This document shows positions 1-8,445 of a stretch of 42,041 nucleotides of DNA, piece after piece (within the stretch, counting starts at the first letter, position 1; every line of letters starts with the position of its first letter). This DNA comes from an uncultured Clostridia bacterium (GTDB lineage: Bacteria; Bacillota; Clostridia; UBA1381). The position numbers were made by a program, and so were the translations under genes. The stretch is taken from the NCBI GenBank assembly GCA_947585795.1, contig CANPXG010000017.1, forward strand, positions 1 through 42,041, given 5' to 3'. The notes beneath the pieces are model-generated. The model made no database searches, was not told the origin of the DNA, and saw only the letters and a list, made by a program, of their open reading frames with translations.

Positions 1-1580
1 AATTTGCACCCGTGCTCCACCGCGCGTATTATAACATCGCACAAGCGCCTGTCGCCGCGCGCGAACACACCCTCGAGGTAACTTGTCTTGTTGTCGTGCC
101 AGTTGTAGCGTATGCGTTTGGATTTTATCGATTTCTTTAACTCGTCCTGCTTTTCTATAAGCATATCGCGCGTGTCCTGCGCAGCCCACTGAAACGCCGT
201 AAACGGCTTTGGGACAAAGCTCGACGTGCTGACTGTTATATTTATGTTTTTCGCGCGCTCCTCCTTCGGTATGGCGAAGTAAACATCCAGCACCTTCTGT
301 GCAAGCTCCGCTATGCCGCGCACGTCGTCCATAGTTTCCGTCGGAAGTCCTATCATAAAGTACAGCTTGACGTTTGTCCACCCGCCGCGGAAAAGCAGGT
401 CTGTGGATTTTATTATATCGTTCTCGTTTATATTCTTGTTTATCACGTCGCGAAGGCGTTGGGTGCCCGCCTCGGGCGCGAACGTTATACCCGTCTTTCT
501 CACCTTCTGCACCTTCTCCATAAGCTCAAGTGAGAAATTATCTATTCGAAGCGACGGTAACGACAGCCCTATTTTCTTTTCCTCGGTAATTTTTAAAAGT
601 CCGTCGGTAAGCTCTTTGAGTGAACTGTAATCGCTCGTGGAAAGTGAGGACAGCGATATCTCGTCGTACCCGCTGCACGTAAGCAGATTTTCCGCGATAC
701 CGAGCAGACGCTTGGGATCACGCTCACGAAGCGGTCGGTAAATGTACCCCGCCTGACAGAAACGGCAGCCCCTCAAGCATCCGCGCATCACTTCGAGCAT
801 CACTCTGTCATGCACGACTTCGCCGAACGGCACTATTATGGTTTCGGGCGTGTACGCGGAGGAAAAGTCGCTCATTATGCGCTTTCTCACCTTCGCCTTC
901 GCGTGCGGGTCGTTCGGCGTGACGCTTTTAACGGTGTTGTCGTCATTGTACTCCACGTCGTAAAACGACGGCACGTAAACGCCCTCTATCTCCGCGATAG
1001 CCTCAAGGTAGTCGCGCTTATTTTTCTTGCCGCTTTTTTTCCACTTCGCATACTCGTCCACGACCTCGTGAATAATATCCTCACCCTCGCCCATCATGAA
1101 GAAGTCGAAAATATCCGCTATCGGCTCGGCATTGTACGCGCAAGGACCGCCGCCGCAAATTATCGGGTACGTTTCGTCCCTGTCCCGCGACAGTACCGGT
1201 ATCTCCGCAAGCTTAAGCATATTCACAACGTTTGAGTAGCAAAGCTCGTACTGGAGCGTAAAGCCGAGCATGTCAAAATGCGTCACCTCGTCGCCCGACT
1301 CGAGCGCGAAAAGACGCATACCGTGTTTTTTCATTTCATCCTCCATGTCGCTCCACGGCGCGAACACGCGCTCGCAGTACGTGTCGGCGCGGTCGTTAAG
1401 CGTGTGGTAGAGAATTTTAAGACCGAGGTGCGACATGGCTATTTCGTAAGTGTCGGCAAAGCAAAAGCCGAAGCGCACGCTGACTTTTGATGTGTCTTTG
1501 AGAACGCAGTTGAGTTCCCCGCCCGTGTAGCGCGTCGGTTTTGTGACCTTGCTGAGAATTTTGTCCTTTAAAGTTATCAT
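1..1580 (-). CDS. B12-binding-type radical SAM protein (TIGR03960-like), C-terminus beyond window
   Basis: The 5' end of a long gene reading leftwards; it has no stop before the window edge, so about 526 codons are visible and the C-terminus is missing. The protein starts MITLKDKILSKV at 1580. A radical SAM cluster motif, CLRGCRFC (CxxxCxxC), lies near residue 265, after an N-terminal region resembling the cobalamin-binding fold of the YgiQ/TIGR03960 group (the stretch around PIICGGGPCAYNAEP is typical). The core with APEAGTQRLRDVINK is also typical of this group. Members are thought to use a 4Fe-4S cluster and SAM; the substrate is not established for this subfamily. It ends the M50-scpA-scpB-ytfI-ytfJ operon, starting 20 bp after ytfJ. 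In related Clostridia a small DUF2344 protein often follows, which would lie outside the window. The family call is confident; the function is unknown. Confidence 0.85.
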   Translation of the reverse strand, partial: MITLKDKILSKVTKPTRYTGGELNCVLKDTSKVSVRFGFCFADTYEIAMSHLGLKILYHTLNDRADTYCERVFAPWSDMEDEMKKHGMRLFALESGDEVTHFDMLGFTLQYELCYSNVVNMLKLAEIPVLSRDRDETYPIICGGGPCAYNAEPIADIFDFFMMGEGEDIIHEVVDEYAKWKKSGKKNKRDYLEAIAEIEGVYVPSFYDVEYNDDNTVKSVTPNDPHAKAKVRKRIMSDFSSAYTPETIIVPFGEVVHDRVMLEVMRGCLRGCRFCQAGYIYRPLRERDPKRLLGIAENLLTCSGYDEISLSSLSTSDYSSLKELTDGLLKITEEKKIGLSLPSLRIDNFSLELMEKVQKVRKTGITFAPEAGTQRLRDVINKNINENDIIKSTDLLFRGGWTNVKLYFMIGLPTETMDDVRGIAELAQKVLDVYFAIPKEERAKNINITVSTSSFVPKPFTAFQWAAQDTRDMLIEKQDELKKSIKSKRIRYNWHDNKTSYLEGVFARGDRRLCDVIIRAVEHGCK

Positions 1581-1599
1581 TGTATATCTCCTGCCGAGT

Positions 1600-2016
1600 T
1601 TATTCCGTTTCGTCAATATCGTCGGTCAAATCGACGGAGTTTTTGCTTTTTCTGTTCGATATGAAGCCGTTCACTTTATCTATCATTCCGGGCATGAGGT
1701 CTACGAGCTTACTCATAGCGCCCGTGCCCTCGTTCATGGAAATAAGGCGTACATTGGAGTTGTTTATCACGAGAAACGCCTCGGCTTTTACAGACGCGCC
1801 GCCGCCCATGCCGCCGCCGAAGTTGGTGTCGTCCGCCCTCTTTGCGTCAAACTCACTTCCGCCGCCGCCGAAGCCGAATGTGACGCGGGATATTGGCACT
1901 ATCATCGTGCCGTCGTCCATGGCGATAGGTTCACCGACAACGGAGTTCGCGTCGATCATGCCTTTAAAATTTTCCGCCGCCTTTTTTAGCATTTCAGTTA
2001 CTTTATTTTCGCCCAT
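1600..2016 (-). CDS. ytfJ: GerW family sporulation protein YtfJ
   Basis: 138 residues, the normal size for the GerW/YtfJ family (Spore_YtfJ). The family signature is visible: MGENKVTEMLKKAAENFKGM at the start, then VVGEPI, DGTMIVPISRVTFGFGGGGSEF and a glycine-rich GGGMGGGA loop before a beta-strand region. In Bacillus this protein is made in the forespore and has been linked to germination; its biochemical role is unknown. Its start overlaps the end of the DUF2953 gene by 14 bp, the same ytfI-ytfJ pairing seen in Bacillus, which supports both calls. The C-terminus is acidic. It indicates a sporulating lineage, although some non-sporulating Clostridia retain the gene. Confidence 0.92.
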   Translation of the reverse strand: MGENKVTEMLKKAAENFKGMIDANSVVGEPIAMDDGTMIVPISRVTFGFGGGGSEFDAKRADDTNFGGGMGGGASVKAEAFLVINNSNVRLISMNEGTGAMSKLVDLMPGMIDKVNGFISNRKSKNSVDLTDDIDETE

Positions 2017-2632
2017 TACTATTTATCCTCCTGCTGATTTTCTTTATTTTAAGCAGCAATATTGCCGCCATTATTCCGAGCTTTATCACGAACGCGACGC
2101 GTGTTCGTATTTTGCAGTACACGCCCGCGTCAAGACACGCCTTGTCAAAGTCCGCGTCTATTGACACGTTCCACTTGTCGAGCTGCATATTTCTTTCCGC
2201 CGCGGCGATCAAATTATACACGACGGCGTTCGCCGTGCCGTAGGCGATACCCGTGTACATCGGATCGCCCGTGCCGAAGCGTGAGGAAATATTAAGCTCC
2301 TTGATCCGCACGGTTTTGGAAAGCGCGTGCGAAAGTAAGTTTAATATGTCGCGCTTAAGTTCTTTGTACACCGTTTTTGCAAGCTTTAAAATCGCTTTTA
2401 CGTTTTTTTCGCTTTTTTCCGCTTCTTTTTCTTCGGTTTTTACGTCCTCTTTTATTTTCTCCTTTTCCTTTTCGGTCGGAAACAGCTTCACCTTGACGAA
2501 CGCGTACCTTATAAAAATACAGCCGTCCGCGTTTTTGTCGCTGCAGCTAACGGAGATGACAGCGTCAACGGGAATAAATATTATGATTGCGATAACGGCT
2601 GCTGCAATTAGAACGATATACCCTGCCGCCAT
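2003..2632 (-). CDS. ytfI: DUF2953 domain membrane protein (YtfI-like)
   Basis: 209 residues with an N-terminal transmembrane helix (about residues 5-24, VLIAAAVIAIIIFIPV), a lysine/glutamate-rich linker around residues 55-85 (KEKEKIKEDVKTEEKEAEK), and a C-terminal part with FGTGDPMYTGIAYGTANA, the DUF2953 signature, then a second hydrophobic helix near residues 180-195. It lies between scpB (5-bp gap) and ytfJ (14-bp overlap), the same order as in many Bacilli and Clostridia, which is the main reason for the name. Likely a membrane protein with a role in sporulation, but the function has not been shown. The family assignment rests on the GTGDP motif and context. Confidence 0.85.
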   Translation of the reverse strand: MAAGYIVLIAAAVIAIIIFIPVDAVISVSCSDKNADGCIFIRYAFVKVKLFPTEKEKEKIKEDVKTEEKEAEKSEKNVKAILKLAKTVYKELKRDILNLLSHALSKTVRIKELNISSRFGTGDPMYTGIAYGTANAVVYNLIAAAERNMQLDKWNVSIDADFDKACLDAGVYCKIRTRVAFVIKLGIMAAILLLKIKKISRRINSNGRK

Positions 2633-2636
2633 TTAT

Positions 2637-3194
2637 TCACTTCCCCTCAATCTCCATTTGCACGCCCTGTGCGCTGTCTGTATTTAAGCTGTCAAGGTCG
2701 ATCGGCGGCAAATCGCGCGGATCCTTAAGTCCGAAGCAACGCAAAAACGTGTCCGTCGTCACGTACAGTATCGGTCTGCCGGGCGCGTCAAGCCTACCCT
2801 TTTCCTCGATAAGACCACGCTCGTACAGCCTGTTCACGCAGCCGTCACTGTTCACGCCGCGTATATGCTCTATTTGCCCGCGCGTTATCGGCTGCTTGTA
2901 CGCAATTATCGCAAGCGCTTCCATCGCGGCGTTCGACAGCGGCTGTTTCCTCTGCTCACCTAATATTTCCTGTATATAGCTGTAATATTCGGGACGCGAA
3001 CAAATCTGGTACCCTTCCAAAATATCTATGATATTAAATCCACGCTTATCACGCTCGTACTCGTCCTTAAGCTCGTTTACGGCATTTTCCACATCATCCG
3101 CACTGCAATCGAGCACCGCCGCCAATTTCGCGGCTTTTACGGGTTCACCCGCCGCGAAAAGTATTCCTTCTATCGCATATTTTAAATTAGTCAT
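2637..3194 (-). CDS. scpB: segregation and condensation protein ScpB
   Basis: 185 residues, usual for ScpB. It is the winged-helix kleisin-associated subunit that binds ScpA and, with SMC, forms the bacterial condensin complex needed for chromosome segregation. The sequence shows the tandem winged-helix pattern: AIEGILFAAGEPV at the start, SNAAMEALAIIAYKQPITRG (the most conserved ScpB stretch) and RGVNSDGCVNRLYERGLIEE, followed by GRPILYVTTDTFLRCFGLK. A longer frame opens with a TTG at 3200, but the sequence GGGAAG lies 8 bases before the ATG at 3194 and only 2 before the TTG, so 3194 is chosen. The start lies just inside the end of scpA, indicating coupled translation. Confidence 0.96.
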   Translation of the reverse strand: MTNLKYAIEGILFAAGEPVKAAKLAAVLDCSADDVENAVNELKDEYERDKRGFNIIDILEGYQICSRPEYYSYIQEILGEQRKQPLSNAAMEALAIIAYKQPITRGQIEHIRGVNSDGCVNRLYERGLIEEKGRLDAPGRPILYVTTDTFLRCFGLKDPRDLPPIDLDSLNTDSAQGVQMEIEGK

Positions 3195-3196
3195 TA

Positions 3197-3922
3197 TCAA
3201 TTCTTCCCTGTCGTTAAAATAAAATCCTTCTTATCCTCATCATAGTCCGCACACAGCTTATTAAGACGTATCATCTCAAGCACCGCCAAAAATGTCGCTA
3301 TCATTTCCGGCTTTGAATCCTCCGGTCGAAACAACGTTTCAAAACGCACTCTCTTTCCGCGTTTAAGCACTTTACATATTTTCTCCACCATATCATCCAC
3401 CGACACCTTTTCACGTCCCACTATCTGTGAAAACGCGCGCTTTTCCGGCTTCGCGCGGCGTATCTGCCGCCTCAATATACTGTTAAACGCCTCCAAAAGC
3501 TCGTCCGTACTGTGACTTACATCATACTCCGCCACGGGAAAATCAATACGCTCCGCCTCACGGAACACCATATATTTCGTGGCAAACTCACTCTTACGAA
3601 GCTCCTTCGATGCTTCCTTGAACTGCTGATACTCGGCGAGCCTACGCGCAAGCTCCTCCCTCGGATCCTCCTCATCCTCATCCGTTTCGGGCTTTGGCAG
3701 CAGCATCTTCGACTTTATATACAACAGCTGCGACGCCATAACAAGAAACTCACTCGCGTTATCGAGGTTCATCTCCTCTATACCGTCGATCGCCTCGAGG
3801 TACTGCTCCGTTATCAGCGCTATCGGTATATCGTATATACTCACCTTATTCTTCTGTATAAGCGTAAGCAAGAGGTCAAGCGGTCCCTCAAACGTGTCAA
3901 GCTTATATAATATTTTCTCCAT
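3197..3922 (-). CDS. scpA: segregation and condensation protein ScpA
   Basis: 241 residues, the standard length for the kleisin ScpA, which bridges the heads of the SMC dimer and recruits ScpB. The N-terminal SMC-binding part is clear (YKLDTFEGPLDLLLTLIQKN, residues 5-24), followed by VSIYDIPIALITEQYLEAI and the SQLLYIKSKMLLP helix. The middle is acidic (TDEDEEDPREE), and the C-terminal winged helix ends with VTFLALLEMIRL-like FLAVLEMIRLNK. A GGGGG ribosome binding site lies 6 bases before the ATG. Its TGA stop lies inside the beginning of scpB. It is the second gene after the M50 protease in this operon. Confidence 0.97.
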   Translation of the reverse strand: MEKILYKLDTFEGPLDLLLTLIQKNKVSIYDIPIALITEQYLEAIDGIEEMNLDNASEFLVMASQLLYIKSKMLLPKPETDEDEEDPREELARRLAEYQQFKEASKELRKSEFATKYMVFREAERIDFPVAEYDVSHSTDELLEAFNSILRRQIRRAKPEKRAFSQIVGREKVSVDDMVEKICKVLKRGKRVRFETLFRPEDSKPEMIATFLAVLEMIRLNKLCADYDEDKKDFILTTGKN

Positions 3923-3939
3923 ACGTATCCCCCAAAAGC

Positions 3940-4599
3940 CTACAGCACAAGACCGACAAACACGTTCAAAAGACGCATTATGCCGTTCATGAACGCGTTC
4001 ACGCCCGTGCCTATTATCCCGCTGAAGAAACCCGTTAATGACAGTACCGCTATGAGTATCATCGAGTAATTTTCATAGCGGAGCATCGTATAGTACGCTC
4101 TGTCCGACAGGAAAAGTCCGAGTACCTTCGAGCCGTCAAGCGGCGGTATGGGAATTATGTTGAATATCATAAAACAGAGATTTCTCACCGCGAGCGCGCT
4201 CAAAATCATACCCGACACATCTGTCACCTTCGTCATACCGGGCACGAATTTTTGATTTACCACAAATATCACCGCATATATGAGCAGCGACAAAAACGCC
4301 ATCACGAGGTTTGCAAGCGGTCCCGCCGCGGCGGTGAGCGCCATACCGCGCTTTTGATTTTTATAATACCTCGGATCTACCGTTACAGGCTTCGCCCAAC
4401 CGAAGCCCGTGAATATCATAAGCAACGTACCCACAAGGTCGAGGTGCGCGAGTGGGTTAAGCGTGAGCCTGCCGTTAAAGCGCGGCGTGGGGTCACCCTG
4501 CTTCGTCGATACCCAAGCATGGGCAAGCTCGTGACCGGTGAGCGCGATAAGCGTTATCGGCACGTTTATAAGTATATCTAACAAGTTAAATCTCAACAT
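3940..4599 (-). CDS. site-2 protease family (M50) membrane metalloprotease
   Basis: 219 residues with several hydrophobic segments. The zinc site HELAH (about residues 24-28) lies in the first membrane helix, and the second motif NIIPIPPLDGSKVL (about residues 146-159) supplies the NPxPxxDG-type aspartate. Both are needed for intramembrane proteolysis and both are intact. This is the short YwhC/YdeX-like S2P subgroup with no PDZ domain, commonly found just before scpA in Clostridia. Substrate unknown. It is the first gene of the scpAB-ytfIJ operon: a promoter lies at 4635-4663, and GGGAG is placed 9 bases before the start. Confidence 0.93.
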   Translation of the reverse strand: MLRFNLLDILINVPITLIALTGHELAHAWVSTKQGDPTPRFNGRLTLNPLAHLDLVGTLLMIFTGFGWAKPVTVDPRYYKNQKRGMALTAAAGPLANLVMAFLSLLIYAVIFVVNQKFVPGMTKVTDVSGMILSALAVRNLCFMIFNIIPIPPLDGSKVLGLFLSDRAYYTMLRYENYSMILIAVLSLTGFFSGIIGTGVNAFMNGIMRLLNVFVGLVL

Positions 4600-4634
4600 A
4601 TAATTTTGCTCCCGTTATAAATATGATCAGTTAT

Positions 4635-4663
4635 ATTATACCTAATTTTTCCCCAAAAGTAAA
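4635..4663 (-). promoter_or_regulatory. sigma-A promoter for the M50-scpA-scpB-ytfIJ operon
   Basis: On the minus strand the -10 box TATAAT (4635-4640) follows a -35 TTTACT (4658-4663) at 17 bases. Transcription would begin near 4628, about 30 bases before the M50 protease start. Confidence 0.7.
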
Positions 4664-4676
4664 GCGGTTTTAAGCA

Positions 4677-4699
4677 AAAACGGCGCAAAGCGCCGTTTT
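4677..4699 (-). terminator. intrinsic terminator after the diguanylate cyclase
   Basis: A 10-bp perfect stem, AAAACGGCGC pairing with GCGCCGTTTT, has a 3-base loop and gives a T run on the minus strand. It lies 17 bp downstream of the cyclase stop and just upstream of the next operon's -35 box. Confidence 0.85.
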
Positions 4700-4716
4700 G
4701 GTCACAGTCCCGTAGT

Positions 4717-5895
4717 TTATCTCATTTCCATGTTCTTTTTCATATAGAACATGCGCTTATTGTCGTACATCATGTTGTCGCTTCGCTCGATCGTGGACGC
4801 GAAGTTTCTGTCAAGCTCCTTGTCAAATTTCGCGTAACCGATCGACATTGTAAGCGTAATACCGTTGCTCTTGTTACCTTCCTCCGTGAGCGCGTCAACA
4901 TCGGCAATGAATTTCTTCAAATCATCCACGCTCTTGTCACGCGCTATGACTGAAAATTCGTCGCCGCCGACACGGTACGCGATGTAATCCGTCTTGTCAC
5001 GCATAACATCACGAAGGATCTTCGCCGCACGCTGAATATACATATCTCCCGCCTGATGTCCTCTCGTGTCGTTTATGACCTTAAGACCGTTCAGGTCGAT
5101 CGTTATTACCGAATAACGGTCTGTACCGTTTACCTCGATATTATGCAGGTCAACCGTGAACGAGTTCCTGTTCTTAAGTCCCGTGAGGTTATCGGTATTG
5201 GAAGAATCCTGATAAAGCGGGTTTGAGATTTTTTTGAATATCCTGCGTGAAAATCTTATCGATATAAGGCAGCACAGGAAGATTATTATCGCTACCAGCA
5301 CCCTCAGCACTATATTAAACGTGCGCACGCTCCGCGCGTTTATCATAACGCCGACAACGCCCTTAACGTTGCGTCCGTCCTCGCTGACGGGGTAGAAGTT
5401 GGCGTAACGGTAGCCGCCGTCCGTGGAGAGGAAATCTCCCGATATTATATAGTTTTTAATGTACATATCCTCAACATACATCGTTATATCTTTGCTTACC
5501 GTGCCGCTTTGGACAAAATACGGTTTGCCCTCGTTTTCCGTATCCAAAACGCACAACACATTGCCGCTGTCCGTGTCTTTGCGGTACACGAGGATGTCCG
5601 ATATTGCCATATCGTCCTTTATTGCGCACAAATAACTCATTACGGAGCTGTATGCCGCGTACGGCATATCATCATCGTAAAGACGGCTGTCAAGGTGAGG
5701 CTCTATCGTTTCAAACGTGAGATTTGCGCGCTCGTCGTAAGCCTCGGTGAGCATTGACATCATTATTCCGGACGTTACAAGGTATATAACAAGGCAGGAA
5801 AAAACCACAAGGGCACAAGTCAATAAGGATACCTGTACGTTCACTTTTTCAAGATTACGCTTTATCGCGTTTCTCAGCTTTTCCATCATTCCCAT
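4717..5895 (-). CDS. membrane-anchored GGDEF diguanylate cyclase
   Basis: 392 residues from the chosen start. A transmembrane helix near residues 25-45 is followed by an extracytoplasmic sensor region of about 150 residues (Cache-like in layout), a second helix (about residues 190-212, VLVAIIIFLCCLISI) and a GGDEF domain beginning at DNLTGLKNRNSF. The active site GGDEF is intact, so it probably makes c-di-GMP from GTP. The product-inhibition RxxD that normally lies five residues before GGDEF is absent (KTDY is there). The frame is open from 5940, but AAAGGG lies 5 bases before the ATG at 5895 and no site precedes 5940. It is a single-gene unit with its own promoter and terminator. Confidence 0.92.
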   Translation of the reverse strand: MGMMEKLRNAIKRNLEKVNVQVSLLTCALVVFSCLVIYLVTSGIMMSMLTEAYDERANLTFETIEPHLDSRLYDDDMPYAAYSSVMSYLCAIKDDMAISDILVYRKDTDSGNVLCVLDTENEGKPYFVQSGTVSKDITMYVEDMYIKNYIISGDFLSTDGGYRYANFYPVSEDGRNVKGVVGVMINARSVRTFNIVLRVLVAIIIFLCCLISIRFSRRIFKKISNPLYQDSSNTDNLTGLKNRNSFTVDLHNIEVNGTDRYSVITIDLNGLKVINDTRGHQAGDMYIQRAAKILRDVMRDKTDYIAYRVGGDEFSVIARDKSVDDLKKFIADVDALTEEGNKSNGITLTMSIGYAKFDKELDRNFASTIERSDNMMYDNKRMFYMKKNMEMR

Positions 5896-5964
5896 ATATC
5901 CCTTTCTGAATGTTGATTGCATATCGCGCAAAAGCATCACCGATACGCACTTTTATTATATTAA

Positions 5965-5993
5965 ATTATACCACATTTTGTTCCATTTTGCAA
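5965..5993 (-). promoter_or_regulatory. sigma-A promoter for the diguanylate cyclase
   Basis: TTGCAA (5988-5993) and TATAAT (5965-5970) on the minus strand are 17 bases apart. Transcription would begin near 5958, leaving a leader of about 60 bases before the start at 5895. Confidence 0.75.
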
Positions 5994-6036
5994 TATTTTT
6001 ATGTGAAATTCCTCTGAATTTTGTACATAATTATAC

Positions 6037-6084
6037 AAAAAAGCTGTCACGCAATATACAAGACGCATACTGCGCGGCAGCTTT
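6037..6084 (-). terminator. probable terminator after serA
   Basis: On the minus strand AAAGCTG pairs with CAGCTTT across a 30-base partly structured loop and is followed by a T run. It lies 15 bp after the serA stop. The long loop makes it less certain than the others. Confidence 0.6.
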
Positions 6085-6098
6085 GTTTTTTTATTGAT

Positions 6099-7253
6099 TT
6101 ATTTTATTACTCTTACTCTTATAACGTCGCTGATGGCTTCAAGCTTCGATACGATCTCGTCCGTGATTTCGTGGTCTGTGTTGATTATCGTGTAAGCGAG
6201 CTTACCCTTCGACTTGTTTATCATGTCGGAAATATTTACGCTTGAAAGCACCTCGGTAAACTTGGCGATAACGTTCGGGATATTCTGATGCGCGATCGTA
6301 ATTCTGCCGACGTTCGCCTCGGGAAGCGAGCAGTTGGGGAAGTTTACGGAGTTTAGTATGTTTCCGTTTTCAAGGTAGTCCGCAAGCTCCTGCGCCGCCA
6401 TAACAGCACAGTTATCCTCGGACTCCTCCGTTGACGCGCCCAAATGCGGTATGTTTATAATGCCCTTTTGGTTGACCGTTTCGCTGTCCGCAAAGTCAAC
6501 GACGTACTTCTTGACTTTACCGTCCGCGATGGCTTTCTTTATGTCGTCGTTGTTTACAAGTCCGCCTCTCGCGAAGTTGAGTATTACCACGCCGTCCTTC
6601 ATCTGAGCTATGGTTTCGGCGTTTATGGTGTTTCTCGTGGAATCCATGAGAGGAACGTGTATCGTAATGTAGTCCGATACGGCGTAAACCTCGTCGGGCG
6701 TGTTCGCCTTTTTAACGTGTCTGGACAGCTTCAACGCGGAATCGACCGACAGATACGGATCGTAACCGATAACGTCCATTCCGAGCGCGGTAGCCGCGTT
6801 TGCGACGAGTATACCGATCGCGCCCAAGCCGATGATGCCGAGCGTCTTGCCCTTTATCTCATTTCCCGCAAAGTTGGACTTGCCCTTTTCCACCTGCTTG
6901 TCAACGTCGTCGCCCGTGAGCGTGTTAGCCCACTCAACGCCGCCTATAACGTCCCTCGACGCGAGCAGCATACCGGCGATAACAAGCTCCTTTACCGCGT
7001 TCGCGTTGGCTCCGGGCGTATTGAATACCACTATTCCCTTTTCACTGCACTTGTCTATGGGAATGTTGTTTGTGCCCGCGCCGGCTCTCGCAACAGCCTT
7101 CAAGCTCGCGGGAAGCTCCATATCGTGCATTTTAAAGCTTCTTAAAATGATACCGTCCGCGTCCGCGTTCACGTCGTCCGTAACGGTGTAACCGCTGCCA
7201 AGCTGGTCAAGTCCGCACTTGGCTATTTTGTTTAACGTAAGAATATTAAACAT
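6099..7253 (-). CDS. serA: D-3-phosphoglycerate dehydrogenase
   Basis: 384 residues: the short clostridial type with one ACT domain. It oxidises 3-phosphoglycerate to 3-phosphohydroxypyruvate with NAD, the first step of serine synthesis. The substrate domain shows RAGAGTNNIPIDKCSEKGIVVFNTPGANANAV. The Rossmann motif GIIGLGAIG is at about residues 140-148. The catalytic Arg is in NFARGGLVNN, and the acid/His pair region ends with INIPHLGASTEESEDN. A C-terminal ACT domain (from about residue 315, VGRITIAHQNIPNVIAKFTE) probably binds serine as a feedback inhibitor. It lies 30 bp after serC in the same operon, so the pathway order is reversed relative to the genes. Confidence 0.95.
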   Translation of the reverse strand: MFNILTLNKIAKCGLDQLGSGYTVTDDVNADADGIILRSFKMHDMELPASLKAVARAGAGTNNIPIDKCSEKGIVVFNTPGANANAVKELVIAGMLLASRDVIGGVEWANTLTGDDVDKQVEKGKSNFAGNEIKGKTLGIIGLGAIGILVANAATALGMDVIGYDPYLSVDSALKLSRHVKKANTPDEVYAVSDYITIHVPLMDSTRNTINAETIAQMKDGVVILNFARGGLVNNDDIKKAIADGKVKKYVVDFADSETVNQKGIINIPHLGASTEESEDNCAVMAAQELADYLENGNILNSVNFPNCSLPEANVGRITIAHQNIPNVIAKFTEVLSSVNISDMINKSKGKLAYTIINTDHEITDEIVSKLEAISDVIRVRVIK

Positions 7254-7282
7254 GGTATTTCTCTCTCCTATTATTTATTTTA

Positions 7283-8362
7283 TTACTTATTTTCCTTTTC
7301 AAACTTCTTCATAAACTCAACGAGCTTCGTAACGCCCTCCGTCGGCATAGCGTTGTATATGCTGGCTCTCATGCCGCCCACCGTTCTGTGACCTTTTAAG
7401 TTTACAAATCCGGCAGCCTTTGCTTCCGCGACGAATTTAGCGTCCAGATCCTCGTTGCCCGTAACGAACGGCACATTCATAAGCGAACGGTCCTCGGGAA
7501 CGACGGTGCCTTTGAAAAGCGCTGAGGAATCAAGGTAGTCGTAAAGTATCTTTGCCTTCGCCTCGTTGATTTTCTGAAGCTCGGCAATACCGCCCTTTGA
7601 CTTGATCCACTCGAGCACGAGCTTCAGCACGTATATGCCGTATGTCGGCGGCGTGTTATACATTGAGCCGTTGTCGGCGTGAGTTTTATAGTTAAGCATT
7701 GTCGGCGTAATGTCCATAGCGTCGCCGATCAAGTCCTCGCGCGCGATAACAAGCGTTACGCCCGCGGGACCGAGGTTCTTCTGGGCGCCGGCGAACAAAA
7801 GTCCGAACTTTGTAACGTCAATAACCTCAGACATTGCGCACGATGAAATATCCGCTACCAAAACAGCGTCCGTTTCGGGGAGCTTCGTGTAGCGCGTACC
7901 GTAAATGGTATTGTTATAGCAAATATAGAAGTAGTCGGCATCGCTTGAGAAGGTCGATTTGTCAAGCTTGGGGATATACGAGAACGTCTTATCCGCCGAT
8001 GACGCGACCTTGTTCACGGTGATGTATCTTTCGGCTTCCTGAGCCGCTTTCTTAGCCCACTGACCGGTTATAACGTAATCAGCCTTCTTGTTCTTGTTCG
8101 CAAGGTTCAGCGGTATCATCGCGAACTGCGTCGAGCCGCCGCCCTGAAGGAACATTACCTTATAGTTGTCAGGCACGTTCATAAGCTCTCTTACAAGCGC
8201 TTCCGCGCTGTCTATAATATCTTGGAAATCCTTGGAACGGTGGCTCATCTCCATAACGGACATGCTGCTTGCGCCATACTCAAGCATTTCGCTCTGCGCC
8301 TTCTTCAAGACCTCCTCGGGAAGCATTGATGGTCCTGCCGAAAAGTTATAAACTCTACTCAT
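7283..8362 (-). CDS. serC: phosphoserine aminotransferase
   Basis: 359 residues, normal for SerC, a class V PLP aminotransferase that converts 3-phosphohydroxypyruvate and glutamate to phosphoserine. The start NFSAGPSMLPEEVL, the GGGSTQFAMIPLN segment, and the PLP lysine in FAGAQKNLGPAG are all typical. GHRTVGGMRASIYNAMP at the C-terminus is the substrate-binding loop. GGAGG lies 7 bases before the start. It is the first gene of serC-serA, under a near-consensus promoter at 8401-8429. No serB is in the window. Confidence 0.97.
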   Translation of the reverse strand: MSRVYNFSAGPSMLPEEVLKKAQSEMLEYGASSMSVMEMSHRSKDFQDIIDSAEALVRELMNVPDNYKVMFLQGGGSTQFAMIPLNLANKNKKADYVITGQWAKKAAQEAERYITVNKVASSADKTFSYIPKLDKSTFSSDADYFYICYNNTIYGTRYTKLPETDAVLVADISSCAMSEVIDVTKFGLLFAGAQKNLGPAGVTLVIAREDLIGDAMDITPTMLNYKTHADNGSMYNTPPTYGIYVLKLVLEWIKSKGGIAELQKINEAKAKILYDYLDSSALFKGTVVPEDRSLMNVPFVTGNEDLDAKFVAEAKAAGFVNLKGHRTVGGMRASIYNAMPTEGVTKLVEFMKKFEKENK

Positions 8363-8400
8363 TATTTATTCCTCCAAACATAAAATCTACATTAAACCAT

Positions 8401-8429
8401 ATTATATATCAAATTTCGGTGAGCGTCAA
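8401..8429 (-). promoter_or_regulatory. sigma-A promoter for serC-serA
   Basis: TTGACG (8424-8429) and a perfect TATAAT (8401-8406) on the minus strand are separated by 17 bases. It lies only 17 bp from the edge of the amidase duplication (8446). Confidence 0.85.
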
Positions 8430-8445
8430 TAGAATTTAAAGAAGA

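Noticed and set aside
1543-2164. Overlapping plus-strand frames of 148 and 194 codons
   Set aside because: They are antisense shadows of ytfJ and ytfI, which have clear family matches.
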